From Brevibacillus_D fluminis_A (GTDB taxonomy: Bacteria; Bacillota; Bacilli; Brevibacillales; Brevibacillaceae), in the NCBI RefSeq assembly GCF_052072235.1, contig NZ_CM125436.1, positions 1,978,001 through 2,042,000 of the forward strand: DNA of 64,000 nt, given 5' to 3'. This document shows positions 51,806-59,636 of this stretch, piece after piece. Below the pieces are notes generated by a model. It worked only from the letters and a program-made list of their open reading frames with translations, did not search any database and was not told the DNA's origin. Within the stretch, counting starts at the first letter, position 1. Every line of letters begins with the position of its first letter. The translations under genes and the position numbers were made by a program.

Positions 51806-53056
51806 ATGGCATGGGTCACCCTTGTTTTATTGTTCGTCCTGTATATGATCAACTATGCCGACAAAGCGATTGCGGGCTACTCGGCCGTGCAAATCATGCA
51901 GGAGCTGCAGCTGTCGGCAACGCAATGGGGTGTTGTCGGCAGCAGCTTCTTCTGGTTGTTTTCCATTGCAGGCGTGTTGGGCGCCGCCTTGTCCGACAAG
52001 ATCGGAACGAAAAAAATGCTGGCGATCATGGCGCTGTCCTGGACCGTCGTACAGTTCGGCGCATATGCGATCGCGAGCTTGCCGATGCTGATGGGCGCGC
52101 GCATCCTGCTCGGCATCGGGGAAGGGCCGTTTTGGGCAACGGTCGTCAGCCATTTGAGCAAATGGTTTCCCGAGGAGCGGCGCGGGCTCGTCTTTTCCAC
52201 CGTCAATTTTGGCGCATTTGTCGGCGCTGTTGCGGCAGCACCGCTGTTGGTCGGCATCATCGAATCGAGCGGCTGGCGTCATTCCTGGGCGATGCTGGGC
52301 GCTGCGAGCCTGGCCTGGTTTTTGGTCTGGATGTGGATCGGCAAGGAAAAGCCTGCGAAAGCAATCGCACCCGAGGAGCTGGTTGCCAAGGAACCGATCC
52401 AGTGGAAAAAATTGTTCGCGGTTTTGTTTTCGGCCAGCTTTATCTTTACGTTTCTGATCTACTTTGCCCAAATCTGGGGAACGACGTTTGCCGCCGTATG
52501 GGAACCGGTCTATTTGGTCAAGGTGCTCGGCTTTACCCCGAAACAAATGAGCTATGCCATCGCGGGAACCGGCTTGCTCGCGGGTTTGATGACGATCGCC
52601 ATCTCCTGGTATGCCGACACGCTGTATAAGAAAAACCGCAGTTATCGCACATCATATGTAACCGTCGGCGGAATCTCGATTATACTCGGAGGCTTGTTTT
52701 TCTACGCGATGTCTGTGACGCACCAAGCTGTATGGGTGCTGATTGCGGCCTGTCTTGCCAAAGGCTTTTCGTTTTCGGTCGGCACCTCCGCATCCGTGAT
52801 CGCCACCAGCCTGATGCCCGAGCGCAAAGGCTTGATCATGGGCGTACTCTCCGGATTTGTCACGATTGCCGGAATCATCTCGCCGATCGTGACGGGCGCA
52901 ATCGTGCAGGCGGCGGGGGATGACATCAGCCGCGGCTTCGGCAATGCATTGATTGCCAACGGCGTGCTGTTCGTGGCTTTTGGCATCCTGTTTTTACTCT
53001 ATGTGAAACGCAACGAAACCGGACAACGTCTGCCGGAAAAGAAAGCTTCGGCTTGA
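51806..53056 (+). CDS. Major facilitator superfamily transporter (anion:cation symporter-like)
   Basis: A 416-aa protein with twelve membrane helices. The loop 2-3 motif is GAALSDKIGTKKMLAIMALS, and there is a central cytoplasmic linker (GKEKPAKAIAPEEL). The second half has a cytoplasmic loop YADTLYKKNRSYRTSY. Similarity is to the ACS/hexuronate-glucarate family (YINYADKAIAGYSA-like start). It begins 26 bp after the M20 gene with AAAGGGAGTG. It probably imports the substrate of the M20/CapA pair. Confidence 0.88.
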   Translation: MAWVTLVLLFVLYMINYADKAIAGYSAVQIMQELQLSATQWGVVGSSFFWLFSIAGVLGAALSDKIGTKKMLAIMALSWTVVQFGAYAIASLPMLMGARILLGIGEGPFWATVVSHLSKWFPEERRGLVFSTVNFGAFVGAVAAAPLLVGIIESSGWRHSWAMLGAASLAWFLVWMWIGKEKPAKAIAPEELVAKEPIQWKKLFAVLFSASFIFTFLIYFAQIWGTTFAAVWEPVYLVKVLGFTPKQMSYAIAGTGLLAGLMTIAISWYADTLYKKNRSYRTSYVTVGGISIILGGLFFYAMSVTHQAVWVLIAACLAKGFSFSVGTSASVIATSLMPERKGLIMGVLSGFVTIAGIISPIVTGAIVQAAGDDISRGFGNALIANGVLFVAFGILFLLYVKRNETGQRLPEKKASA

Positions 53057-53125
53057 TGGAAGCGAAAAACGGGATGGATGGCAGTATAGGCAAAACCTAC
53101 GGACCAGATAACAAAAAAGTATAAG

Positions 53126-53170
53126 TATATTGAAATTAAATGAAGTAGAATAAAAAATAATTTCAATATA
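53126..53170. promoter_or_regulatory. 45-bp inverted repeat upstream of the BASS-family gene
   Basis: The perfect 13-bp arms TATATTGAAATTA (53126-53138) and TAATTTCAATATA (53158-53170) have a 19-nt spacer. It lies 25 nt before the start codon and is a likely operator. Confidence 0.5.
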
Positions 53171-53195
53171 GTCACACAACAGGAGAGACGTAGCA

Positions 53196-54146
53196 GTGAA
53201 CAAAGTAGAGAAAATCAGCAAGTTCGTAGGCAGTACGTTTTCAGTTTGGGTCCTTTTATTTGCCATCATCGGATTTTTCGTTCCACAAGCATTTGTCGGC
53301 ATGAAGGCAAACATTTCGTTGCTATTGGGCATTATCATGTTCGGGATGGGACTGACCTTGTCCGCAGCCGATTTCCAGGAAGTGTTCCGCCGCCCTGTCG
53401 ACGTGCTGATCGGCGTGGTCGGCCATTATTTGATCATGCCGGCGCTCGCTTATTTTTTGGCGATCGCACTCCAGCTTCCGCCTGATATCGCAGTCGGTGT
53501 CATCCTCGTTGGCTGCTGCCCGAGCGGGACCGCTTCCAATGTCATGACGTTTTTGGCGAAAGGCGATGTTGCGCTTGGCGTTTCAGTCGCATCGGTTTCG
53601 ACCTTGATCGCGCCGATTGCAACACCGGCCATCATTTCCTTGCTGGCAAACAAGTGGATGACGATCAATACGCAATCGCTGATCCTCGACATTATTGAAG
53701 TCGTCATCGTTCCGATCGTCCTCGGCGTAATCGTGAAAGCCTTGTTCAAAAAACAGGCCGCAGCGAGCGTCAAAGCGCTCCCGTTGGTTTCAACAATCGC
53801 CATCGTCCTGATCGTTGGCATCGTCGTCGCCATCAACAAAGGGAAAATTCTCGAAACAGGCGGCATCATCTTCGCTGTCGTCATTTTGCACAACTTGCTC
53901 GGATACTTGCTGGGGTATTTGTTCGCGAAAATGTTCGGTCTGAACCTCGCCAAACGCAAGGCGATCACGCTGGAAACGGGCATGCAAAACTCCGGACTGG
54001 GCGCAGCCCTGGCTGCCGCGCATTTCAATCCGATTGCAGCGGTGCCAAGCGCGATCTTCAGCGTCTGGCACAACATTTCAGGTTCGCTTTTGGCGACATG
54101 GTTTGCCAAGCGGGAAGAAGAGCCTTTGTTTAGAAAAGCAGATTGA
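53196..54146 (+). CDS. Bile acid:sodium symporter family (BASS) transporter
   Basis: A 316-aa SBF-like membrane protein with nine or ten helices. Family motifs: IIMFGMGLTLSAADF, VGCCPSGTASNVMTFLAKGD (the sodium-site crossover) and the second crossover region ETGMQNSGLGAALAA. Bacterial homologues carry pantoate, pyruvate or other organic anions. The start is GTG 53196 after AGGAGAG. It is monocistronic behind an inverted repeat, with the next transcription unit's promoter overlapping its stop codon. Confidence 0.9.
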   Translation: MNKVEKISKFVGSTFSVWVLLFAIIGFFVPQAFVGMKANISLLLGIIMFGMGLTLSAADFQEVFRRPVDVLIGVVGHYLIMPALAYFLAIALQLPPDIAVGVILVGCCPSGTASNVMTFLAKGDVALGVSVASVSTLIAPIATPAIISLLANKWMTINTQSLILDIIEVVIVPIVLGVIVKALFKKQAAASVKALPLVSTIAIVLIVGIVVAINKGKILETGGIIFAVVILHNLLGYLLGYLFAKMFGLNLAKRKAITLETGMQNSGLGAALAAAHFNPIAAVPSAIFSVWHNISGSLLATWFAKREEEPLFRKAD

Positions 54147-54172
54147 CATGCGAATCACCCGTTTTCTATAAT
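54143..54172 (+). promoter_or_regulatory. Sigma-A promoter of the tandem T-box transcript
   Basis: TTGACA (54143-54148), an 18-nt spacer and TATAAT (54167-54172). The -35 box includes the stop codon of the upstream gene. Confidence 0.85.
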
Positions 54173-54194
54173 GGGCTTACGAGATTGATTTGTA

Positions 54195-54517
54195 CGAATG
54201 TTCGATATTTTGCGATGACAAGGACGAGTAACGGATTAGCGTTGATGCCAGAGAGCCGTTTGATTTGCTGAAAAAACGGTCATCACCTGCCCGCGAAGAT
54301 CACCTTGGAGCTGCGCCGCGAACAGGCTCTATGGCCCAAGTAGCAAGCGACGTCCTCATCCGGCGTTATCGGATGCGAGTCACCACAGGTGACTTAAGTG
54401 AGCCTGCCGCTCGCAAGACGGCAGGGAAGCTGAGTGGTACCGCGAGCCAACAACCTCGCCTCAGCAGCCAGTTCCAGTACAAGGGGGCGGTTGCTTGGGC
54501 GAGGTTTTTCTATTGAA
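54195..54517 (+). ncRNA. T-box leader 1 (isoleucine specifier)
   Basis: T-box core GAGTGGTACCGCG at 54432-54444. The AGTA-like GACGAGTAAC is near 54223, and stem I has GCCAGAGAGCCG. The specifier loop reads GAAG-ATC-ACC with ATC (Ile) at 54299-54301. The terminator pairs AACCTCGCC with GGGCGAGGTT (about 54465-54511), followed by TTTTTC. No coding region follows; a second T-box begins within 30 nt. Confidence 0.88.
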
Positions 54518-54524
54518 TAAACAA

Positions 54525-54836
54525 GACGCGATGACAAGGACAAGTAGAGGGAGCAGCAGATGCCAGAGAGCCGTTCGGGTTGCTGAAAGAACGGTCATCC
54601 GCTCCCCATCGAAGCATCACCTTGGAGCTGCGCGGTGAACAGGCTCTATGGCCTAAGTAGCAAGCGACGTCTCATCCGGCGTTAACGGATGCAAGTCCCG
54701 TTCTGTGACTTGTCAAGCCTGCCGCTCGCAAGACGGCAGGAAAGCTGAGTGGTACCGCGAGTATGCCTTCGCCTCAGCAACCGGATGGACTGCCGAGCGT
54801 GCAGTCAGCCGGTTGCGGGCGAGGGTTTTTTTTATC
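54525..54836 (+). ncRNA. T-box leader 2 (isoleucine specifier)
   Basis: Core GAGTGGTACCGCG at 54747-54759. It shares long blocks with leader 1 (GCGATGACAAGGAC, GATGCCAGAGAGCCGTT, CACCTTGGAGCTGCG, AGCAAGCGACGTC). The specifier is ATC (Ile) at 54616-54618 in GAAGC-ATC-ACC. The terminator has an extended stem including AGCAACCGG/CCGGTTGC and CGCC/GGCG, followed by eight T. It directly precedes the ACT-domain gene. Confidence 0.88.
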
Positions 54837-54858
54837 CATATACAAAGGAGAGAGAAGA

Positions 54859-55089
54859 ATGAACCAAACCTTCACCCTGGTCGTGAATGACCAGCCAGAC
54901 GTTTTGCTGCGCATCATCGGTGTCCTGACCCGCTACAATGTCTGCATCAGAAGCTTTTCCCATGCTCCGGCAGAAGAGGAAGGAACGGCGATCATGACAT
55001 TCAGCGCGTCCTTTGAGGAGAAATGGTACGATCTCGTCCTCAAGCAGCTGGTGAAGCTGATCGATGTCATCGAGCTAAAAGCGACGTAA
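54859..55089 (+). CDS. Stand-alone ACT-domain protein, acetolactate synthase small-subunit-like (IlvN/IlvM type)
   Basis: A 76-aa single ACT domain: FTLVVNDQPDVLLRIIGVLT is the effector-binding strand-helix, then a second strand ending in KQLVKLIDVIELKA, resembling the regulatory subunits of acetolactate synthase (IlvN, IlvM). Typical IlvH is about 160-170 aa with two domains; this is the short form. The start follows AAGGAGAGAGAAG. It is the only gene behind two isoleucine T-boxes, consistent with a role in branched-chain amino-acid synthesis, although no ilvB, ilvC or leu genes are present in the window. It may regulate a synthase encoded elsewhere. Confidence 0.82.
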   Translation: MNQTFTLVVNDQPDVLLRIIGVLTRYNVCIRSFSHAPAEEEGTAIMTFSASFEEKWYDLVLKQLVKLIDVIELKAT

Positions 55090-55094
55090 GCGCA

Positions 55095-55172
55095 CATCCA
55101 GACATGCCAGCCTGGCATCGTTACGAATCAAGTGCCGAGGCTGGCATGCCAGACTGGCACGGCTGATTGTTT
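55095..55172 (+). terminator. Imperfect long hairpin after the ACT gene
   Basis: TGCCAGCCTGGCA pairs with TGCCGAGGCTGGCA (one bulge), with further GCCAG/CTGGC repeats and TGTTTTT downstream. It is probably the terminator. Confidence 0.5.
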
Positions 55173-55256
55173 TTGCCGAAGCAGCTGGCAGTTCCACAAT
55201 AAAACCAGCGGGAATTTGCTGATCTGAAATTTTGCATATTTGAAAATAGTCAATCC

Positions 55257-55285
55257 TTGATAATTGGAAGAGATTGTACTAATAT
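55257..55285 (+). promoter_or_regulatory. Promoter of the c-di-GMP riboswitch transcript
   Basis: TTGATA (55257-55262), a 17-nt spacer and TAATAT (55280-55285), upstream of the aptamer. Confidence 0.6.
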
Positions 55286-55339
55286 GGTCGATGAGTGTAG
55301 CAATTTTTTCTATATCGAAAAAAGCGATAATTGAATGAG

Positions 55340-55442
55340 TTAAGTTCGAAAAAGGCAAACTCATTGAAAAATGGGGACGCAAAGCTAGAGGGGCTTCCAT
55401 GTCATCGAAGACGTGTTGCCAGCCAGCTACCGAGTAGAGTAC
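55340..55442 (+). ncRNA. c-di-GMP-I (GEMM) riboswitch
   Basis: The aptamer core matches the class I c-di-GMP riboswitch: GGCAAAC, a GAAA-capped helix (TCATTGAAAAATG), GGGACGCAAAGC, then the second helix and CCAGCTACCG near the 3' end (55355-55433). A tetraloop/receptor arrangement is implied by the GAAA loop. An intrinsic terminator follows as expression platform, and the regulated gene is an HD-GYP protein, a c-di-GMP-degrading family, which fits feedback control. Confidence 0.88.
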
Positions 55443-55461
55443 ATGTTGGTGTCCGCAGGTT

Positions 55462-55500
55462 ACGATCCTTTTCGAATGCTGAAAAGGGTCGTTTCTTTTT
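55462..55500 (+). terminator. Expression-platform terminator of the c-di-GMP riboswitch
   Basis: The perfect 12-bp stem ACGATCCTTTTC/GAAAAGGGTCGT (one G-U pair) is followed by TTCTTTTT. Confidence 0.85.
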
Positions 55501-55593
55501 GACAAGCAGCTGGAGAGGGGAGTCCAGCGGATGTGAAACGGCACCGCCGATTGCTTAAATCTCGCTTACATAGAAAGGCTGGAGAAGAAGTAC

Positions 55594-56535
55594 ATGTTTC
55601 GTTCCGAAAAAGAGAGTCGTCTGTTATATGGGATTAGGTATCCTGTCCTGTCCATCTCTGGTTTCATTCTTCTGCTTCTCCTGATCGTGTTGTTCGACGG
55701 CTTCGTGTTTCCGTATAAAGACCTGAAGGGCATTTATCTCATTCCGCTGCTCGTAGCTGGCTGCGTGTTTTGGCGAAATATGCCGCTGCAGCTGATCATC
55801 GCGAGCCTGATCACCTGGCTGTGGTATTTTTTCCCTCCCTATGCAAGCCAGAATTTCATGCAAATTGTGCTGCAATGGCTGACCAACGTGCTTGCGGTCA
55901 TTGCCGTCTCCACCTTGATCAAACTGTATCTTGCGGAAAAGGACCATACGCTCGAACTGACGGTGGCGCTTGCCAAATCGCTGGACTCGCGCGATCCGCA
56001 TACGGCGTGCCATTCTGAAAATGTGGCGCACTATGCGGTTTTGATCGCCAAGGAGCTTGGCTTGCCGAAGCGCATCTGCCAGCAGGTGTATTTGGGTGGA
56101 CTTTTGCATGACATTGGCAAAATCGGCGTGCCGGAATCGATCCTGACCAAACCGGGACGGCTGACCAAAGAGGAATATGAAGTGATCAAGCAGCATCCCA
56201 GCATCGGCTTTGAAATGGTCAAACACATCCCTGCCTTTCAAAAGCGGGGAATTTTGGACATGATTTTGTACCATCATGAACGATACGATGGGACCGGCTA
56301 TCCAAAAGGGCTTTCAGGCGGGGACATCCCCTTGTTCGCGCGCATCATGGCCGTGGCGGATTGCTTTGATGCGATCACCTCGACGAGGGTTTACCGGAAG
56401 GAAGCTGGGCTTGCGGTCGCATGCGGCGAAATCGAGCGGAACAAAGGCGGGCAATTCGACCCGATGATCGTGGATGCGTTTTTGCGCATGATCGAAAAAG
56501 CAGGGCCCGAAATCTTGCGAAAATATGGAAAGTAG
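55594..56535 (+). CDS. Membrane HD-GYP domain c-di-GMP phosphodiesterase
   Basis: A 313-aa protein. The N-terminal 110 residues contain three or four membrane helices (VLSISGFILLLLLIVLFDGF; LIIASLITWLWYFFPPYA; VLAVIAVSTLIKLYLAE). The HD-GYP domain has LLHDIGKIGVPESIL, KPGRLTKEEYEVIKQHPSIG and HHERYDGTGYPKGLSGGD, then ARIMAVADCFDAITS, so all metal ligands and the GYP triad are intact. The start follows GGAGAAG. The upstream c-di-GMP-I riboswitch indicates that its expression responds to the molecule it degrades. Confidence 0.93.
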   Translation: MFRSEKESRLLYGIRYPVLSISGFILLLLLIVLFDGFVFPYKDLKGIYLIPLLVAGCVFWRNMPLQLIIASLITWLWYFFPPYASQNFMQIVLQWLTNVLAVIAVSTLIKLYLAEKDHTLELTVALAKSLDSRDPHTACHSENVAHYAVLIAKELGLPKRICQQVYLGGLLHDIGKIGVPESILTKPGRLTKEEYEVIKQHPSIGFEMVKHIPAFQKRGILDMILYHHERYDGTGYPKGLSGGDIPLFARIMAVADCFDAITSTRVYRKEAGLAVACGEIERNKGGQFDPMIVDAFLRMIEKAGPEILRKYGK

Positions 56536-56564
56536 TGAAAAAAAGCCGAGAAAAACGAAATGAC

Positions 56565-56588
56565 AGCGCACATCGGGGCGCTTTTTAT
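56565..56588 (+). terminator. Intrinsic terminator after the HD-GYP gene
   Basis: The short stem AGCGC/GCGCT is followed by TTTTATTT. Confidence 0.6.
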
Positions 56589-56678
56589 TTCACCTTCAGT
56601 GAACAAGAGGGTTTTGTTTTCTGACGACTACGCGTACAATGGTATCCTGTACAATCGAATAAAGAGGAGGAACTGTAC

Positions 56679-57989
56679 GTGGAAGAAAGGCAAACACCCT
56701 GGCAGTTCGGCCTGGGCTCCTTGCAATGGTTTATTTTTTTGCTGGCCAATGCAGTGGCGCTGCCGATCGTGATCGGGGGGATTTATCAGCTGCCGCTGCC
56801 AGAAGTGATGGAGTTGATGCAGCGCACCTTTTTCGTCGTCGGCGTCACGTCGTTTGTGCAAGGCTGGATCGGGCATCGGTTGCCGATTGCGGACGGCCCG
56901 GCAGGTTCGTGGGTAGCGGTGTTCACCATTTTTGCCGACATGGCCATCCGCCAGGGACACGATCTAAAACAGACGTTGCAGATACTGGAAGGCGGCATGA
57001 TCATGGCCGGACTTTTGCTGATCGTGCTCGGAGCGACAGGCGTGATGGTGCGCATGCGCAAACTGTTTACCCCATTGGTGACAGGCTCGTTTCTGCTGTT
57101 GCTTGGCTTTCAGCTGAGCGGCGTGTTCTTGCTCGGGATGCTCGGGGCGCACGGAGAACCGGCGAAAGCGGATTTGCACACCGCGCTGATTTCATTTGGC
57201 GTCTTCGGGCTTGTCATCGGGCTGTCGGTATGGGGCAAAGGCTGGATGAGAGGCTACGCCGTTTTGCTCGGCATCATCGCAGGCTGGATTGCCTGCTACC
57301 TCAGCGGAAAAAGCGGTGCAGCGCTCCCTGCGACGGACTGGTTCCAGTTGCCGCGCGTTTTTGCCTGGGGCATGCCGGTTTGGGATAGCGGAATGGCTGT
57401 AGCGGTCGTCTTGTTCACGCTGCTGTTGGTATCCAATACGGTGGCGGCTGTAACCGCAGTGGGCCAGATGGTGCCCAAACGTCTGGAAAAAGAAGCGGGT
57501 GCGCTAAATGCAGGAGGATGGGCAGGCGGAATCGCACATCTCTTTTCGGCGGCATTTTCAACGGTCGGGATTGTACCACTGCCAGCGAGCGCAGGTTTCA
57601 TTGGGTTGACCAAACAGCATCGGCTGCGTCCTTTCTTGACGGCATGTATCGCACTTTCGCTGATTTCGCTCGTTCCCGCCGTCATCAGCAAGCTGTCGTT
57701 GTTGCCTGGACCCGTGGCCAATGCGGCATTGATGGCATCGTTCGTCCAGCTGATCGCGCTTGGCTTGCAGACGATTACGCGGGACGCATTGGACCAGCGC
57801 AGGCTGACGATACTGGGCGTGACGTTTTTGTTTGGGGTCGGCACGATGTTTTTGCCGAAAACGATTTTCGCACAGCTGCCTTCCGTCATTTCCTATGTAT
57901 GCGGCAACGGATTGCTTTTGGGGACGCTGATTGCCATTGCGCTGGAGCAAGTATGGAAAAAGGAAAAGGAAGTATCGGTTGATGCATAG
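56679..57989 (+). CDS. NCS2-family purine/pyrimidine permease
   Basis: A 436-aa nucleobase:cation symporter-2 family protein with twelve to fourteen helices. The start is GTG 56679 after AGAGGAGG. Family features: the early GSLQWFIFLLANAVALPIVI, DGPAGSWVAVFTIFADMA, and the conserved central TM8-TM10 region with NTVAAVTAVGQMVPKRLEKE and SAGFIGLTKQHRLRPFLTA. It resembles uracil/xanthine-type carriers such as YwdJ. No purine riboswitch is present upstream. It is followed 240 bp later by an APC permease and two CodA-like amidohydrolases that might use the same kind of substrate. Confidence 0.87.
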   Translation: MEERQTPWQFGLGSLQWFIFLLANAVALPIVIGGIYQLPLPEVMELMQRTFFVVGVTSFVQGWIGHRLPIADGPAGSWVAVFTIFADMAIRQGHDLKQTLQILEGGMIMAGLLLIVLGATGVMVRMRKLFTPLVTGSFLLLLGFQLSGVFLLGMLGAHGEPAKADLHTALISFGVFGLVIGLSVWGKGWMRGYAVLLGIIAGWIACYLSGKSGAALPATDWFQLPRVFAWGMPVWDSGMAVAVVLFTLLLVSNTVAAVTAVGQMVPKRLEKEAGALNAGGWAGGIAHLFSAAFSTVGIVPLPASAGFIGLTKQHRLRPFLTACIALSLISLVPAVISKLSLLPGPVANAALMASFVQLIALGLQTITRDALDQRRLTILGVTFLFGVGTMFLPKTIFAQLPSVISYVCGNGLLLGTLIAIALEQVWKKEKEVSVDA

Positions 57990-58141
57990 CTATGCAGGGT
58001 TGAATAGAGAAACCAGCGATGAAGTCTGTAAACGCGTTATTCCAGCAGAATCAGGAACTGGTATGAGAGTTGCAATGTCCGGTTGAAGGAAAGAGAGGGT
58101 TGATAGAAACGAAAAAAAGCAAGGAGAAATACACAACAAGG

Positions 58142-58201
58142 GATATGCTCGTTTCAACTGGTCAGACCGGTCTTACTGGTATGAGTAAAAGCGAGCATAT
58201 C
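58142..58201. promoter_or_regulatory. Nested inverted repeats upstream of the APC permease
   Basis: The outer 10-bp arms GATATGCTCG (58142-58151) and CGAGCATATC (58192-58201) enclose the operator-like ACTGGTCAGACCGGT (58157-58171) and a further ACTGGT. The inner element resembles GntR/FadR-type GGTNNNACC sites. The 240-bp gap 57990-58231 has no gene. Confidence 0.55.
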
Positions 58202-58231
58202 TGATCCACTCGAAGGAGGTTTTGCCTTTCC

Positions 58232-59599
58232 ATGAATGTTCACACCGAAGCCAATCTTAGCCTCAAAAGGGTCCTCCCGCTTGCGTCTGTCGTGTTTTAT
58301 GGATTTGCCTATTTGATTCCTACCTCTGTATTCGATATGTATGGAATCGTCTCGAGCATGACGCATGGCATGCTTGCCCTCACCCACCTGGTGACGGCGA
58401 TCGCGATGATTTTTACGGCATACAGCTTTGGGCGAATGGCGGCTGTCTATCCGATTTCGGGTTCGTCGTACACGTATGTCCAGCGTGCCATCAGCCCGTA
58501 TTTGGGCTTTCTGACCGGTTGGGCTCTCCTGAGCGATTATTTGCTGATTCCGATGCTTTCCTATGTAATCGCTGCCAACTATGTGTCGACGGTCTTCCCG
58601 CAAATTCCAAGCTGGGTGTGGGTCGTGCTGTTTGCCGGAACCGTGACGTTCATCACGCATATCGGAATCAAAGTGACGGCTTGGGTGAATAACATCATTG
58701 TTCTGTTTCAGTTTTTCGTACTGCTGGTTGTCGTCTTTTTTATGTGCAAGCATTTGCTCGGCGGGGGCGGTGCTGCGACGTTTTTTGACTGGAGCGCGTT
58801 TTACAACGCCAGGGAGCTTCATCAGGAAGGCGCAGGCTTTGGCGTCATTTTTTCCGGAGCCTCGATTTTGGTGCTTTCCTATTTGGGCTTTGATGCGGTT
58901 ACGACGCTGGCGGAGGAAACGATCAACCCGCGCGTTACGATTGGCCGGGGGGTTATGATCATCTGCGCCGGGGCGGGAATCGCTTTTACGATCATTTCCT
59001 ATTTCTTGCTCTTGTCCTGGCCGACTGGCTGGCAGGAATTCGCTGACGTAAACACGGCGTCACTGGAATTGTTCAAACGTGTCGGACTGGATTCATTGAC
59101 GGTCATCTATCCGTTTTTGGCAGTCATTGGCGCATTGGCCGGTCCTTTGGCCGCACAGACGTCCTGCTCGCGGATGCTGTACAGCATGGGGCGCGACAAT
59201 ATTTTGCCGAAGAAGTTTTTCGGCTATTTGCATCCGAAGCGTTCCACGCCGACGTTCAGCATTTTGTTCATCGGCGGGATCAGCATGATCGCCTCGTTTC
59301 TGGATTTGACGACAGCGATTTCCTTGGTGAATTTCGGGGCGCTGTTTGGCTTCACGTTTGTGAATATCGCCGTTATCTTCCATTATTTCATCAAGGAGAA
59401 TAAACGGAGCGGCTTTAACCTGGTGCGCTACCTCATCGTTCCGCTGATCGGAGCGGGCGTCTGCCTGACGTTCCTGCTGAATCTGGACGGGAATGCGAAA
59501 ACAGTCGGCTTCGTTTGGCTTGGAATCGGTCTGATCTACCTGGCGATTCACACCAACTTTTTCAGAAAGCTGCCGCCTGAGTTGAAGCTGGACCAGTAA
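58232..59599 (+). CDS. APC-superfamily amino acid/amine permease
   Basis: A 455-aa carrier with twelve helices. YPISGSSYTYVQRAISPYLGF is the typical TM3 region and VLSYLGFDAVTTLAEETINP the TM6 consensus of APC transporters; DNILPKKFFGYLHPKRSTPT follows TM8. Similarity is to Bacillus YveA/YhdG-like amino acid carriers of unknown substrate. The start follows GAAGGAGG. Two amidohydrolase genes start 37 and 1290 bp after its stop, suggesting that it imports their substrate. Confidence 0.88.
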   Translation: MNVHTEANLSLKRVLPLASVVFYGFAYLIPTSVFDMYGIVSSMTHGMLALTHLVTAIAMIFTAYSFGRMAAVYPISGSSYTYVQRAISPYLGFLTGWALLSDYLLIPMLSYVIAANYVSTVFPQIPSWVWVVLFAGTVTFITHIGIKVTAWVNNIIVLFQFFVLLVVVFFMCKHLLGGGGAATFFDWSAFYNARELHQEGAGFGVIFSGASILVLSYLGFDAVTTLAEETINPRVTIGRGVMIICAGAGIAFTIISYFLLLSWPTGWQEFADVNTASLELFKRVGLDSLTVIYPFLAVIGALAGPLAAQTSCSRMLYSMGRDNILPKKFFGYLHPKRSTPTFSILFIGGISMIASFLDLTTAISLVNFGALFGFTFVNIAVIFHYFIKENKRSGFNLVRYLIVPLIGAGVCLTFLLNLDGNAKTVGFVWLGIGLIYLAIHTNFFRKLPPELKLDQ

Positions 59600-59636
59600 G
59601 GGGCTGATTACGAATACAGAAAGGGGCGTGCAAAGG

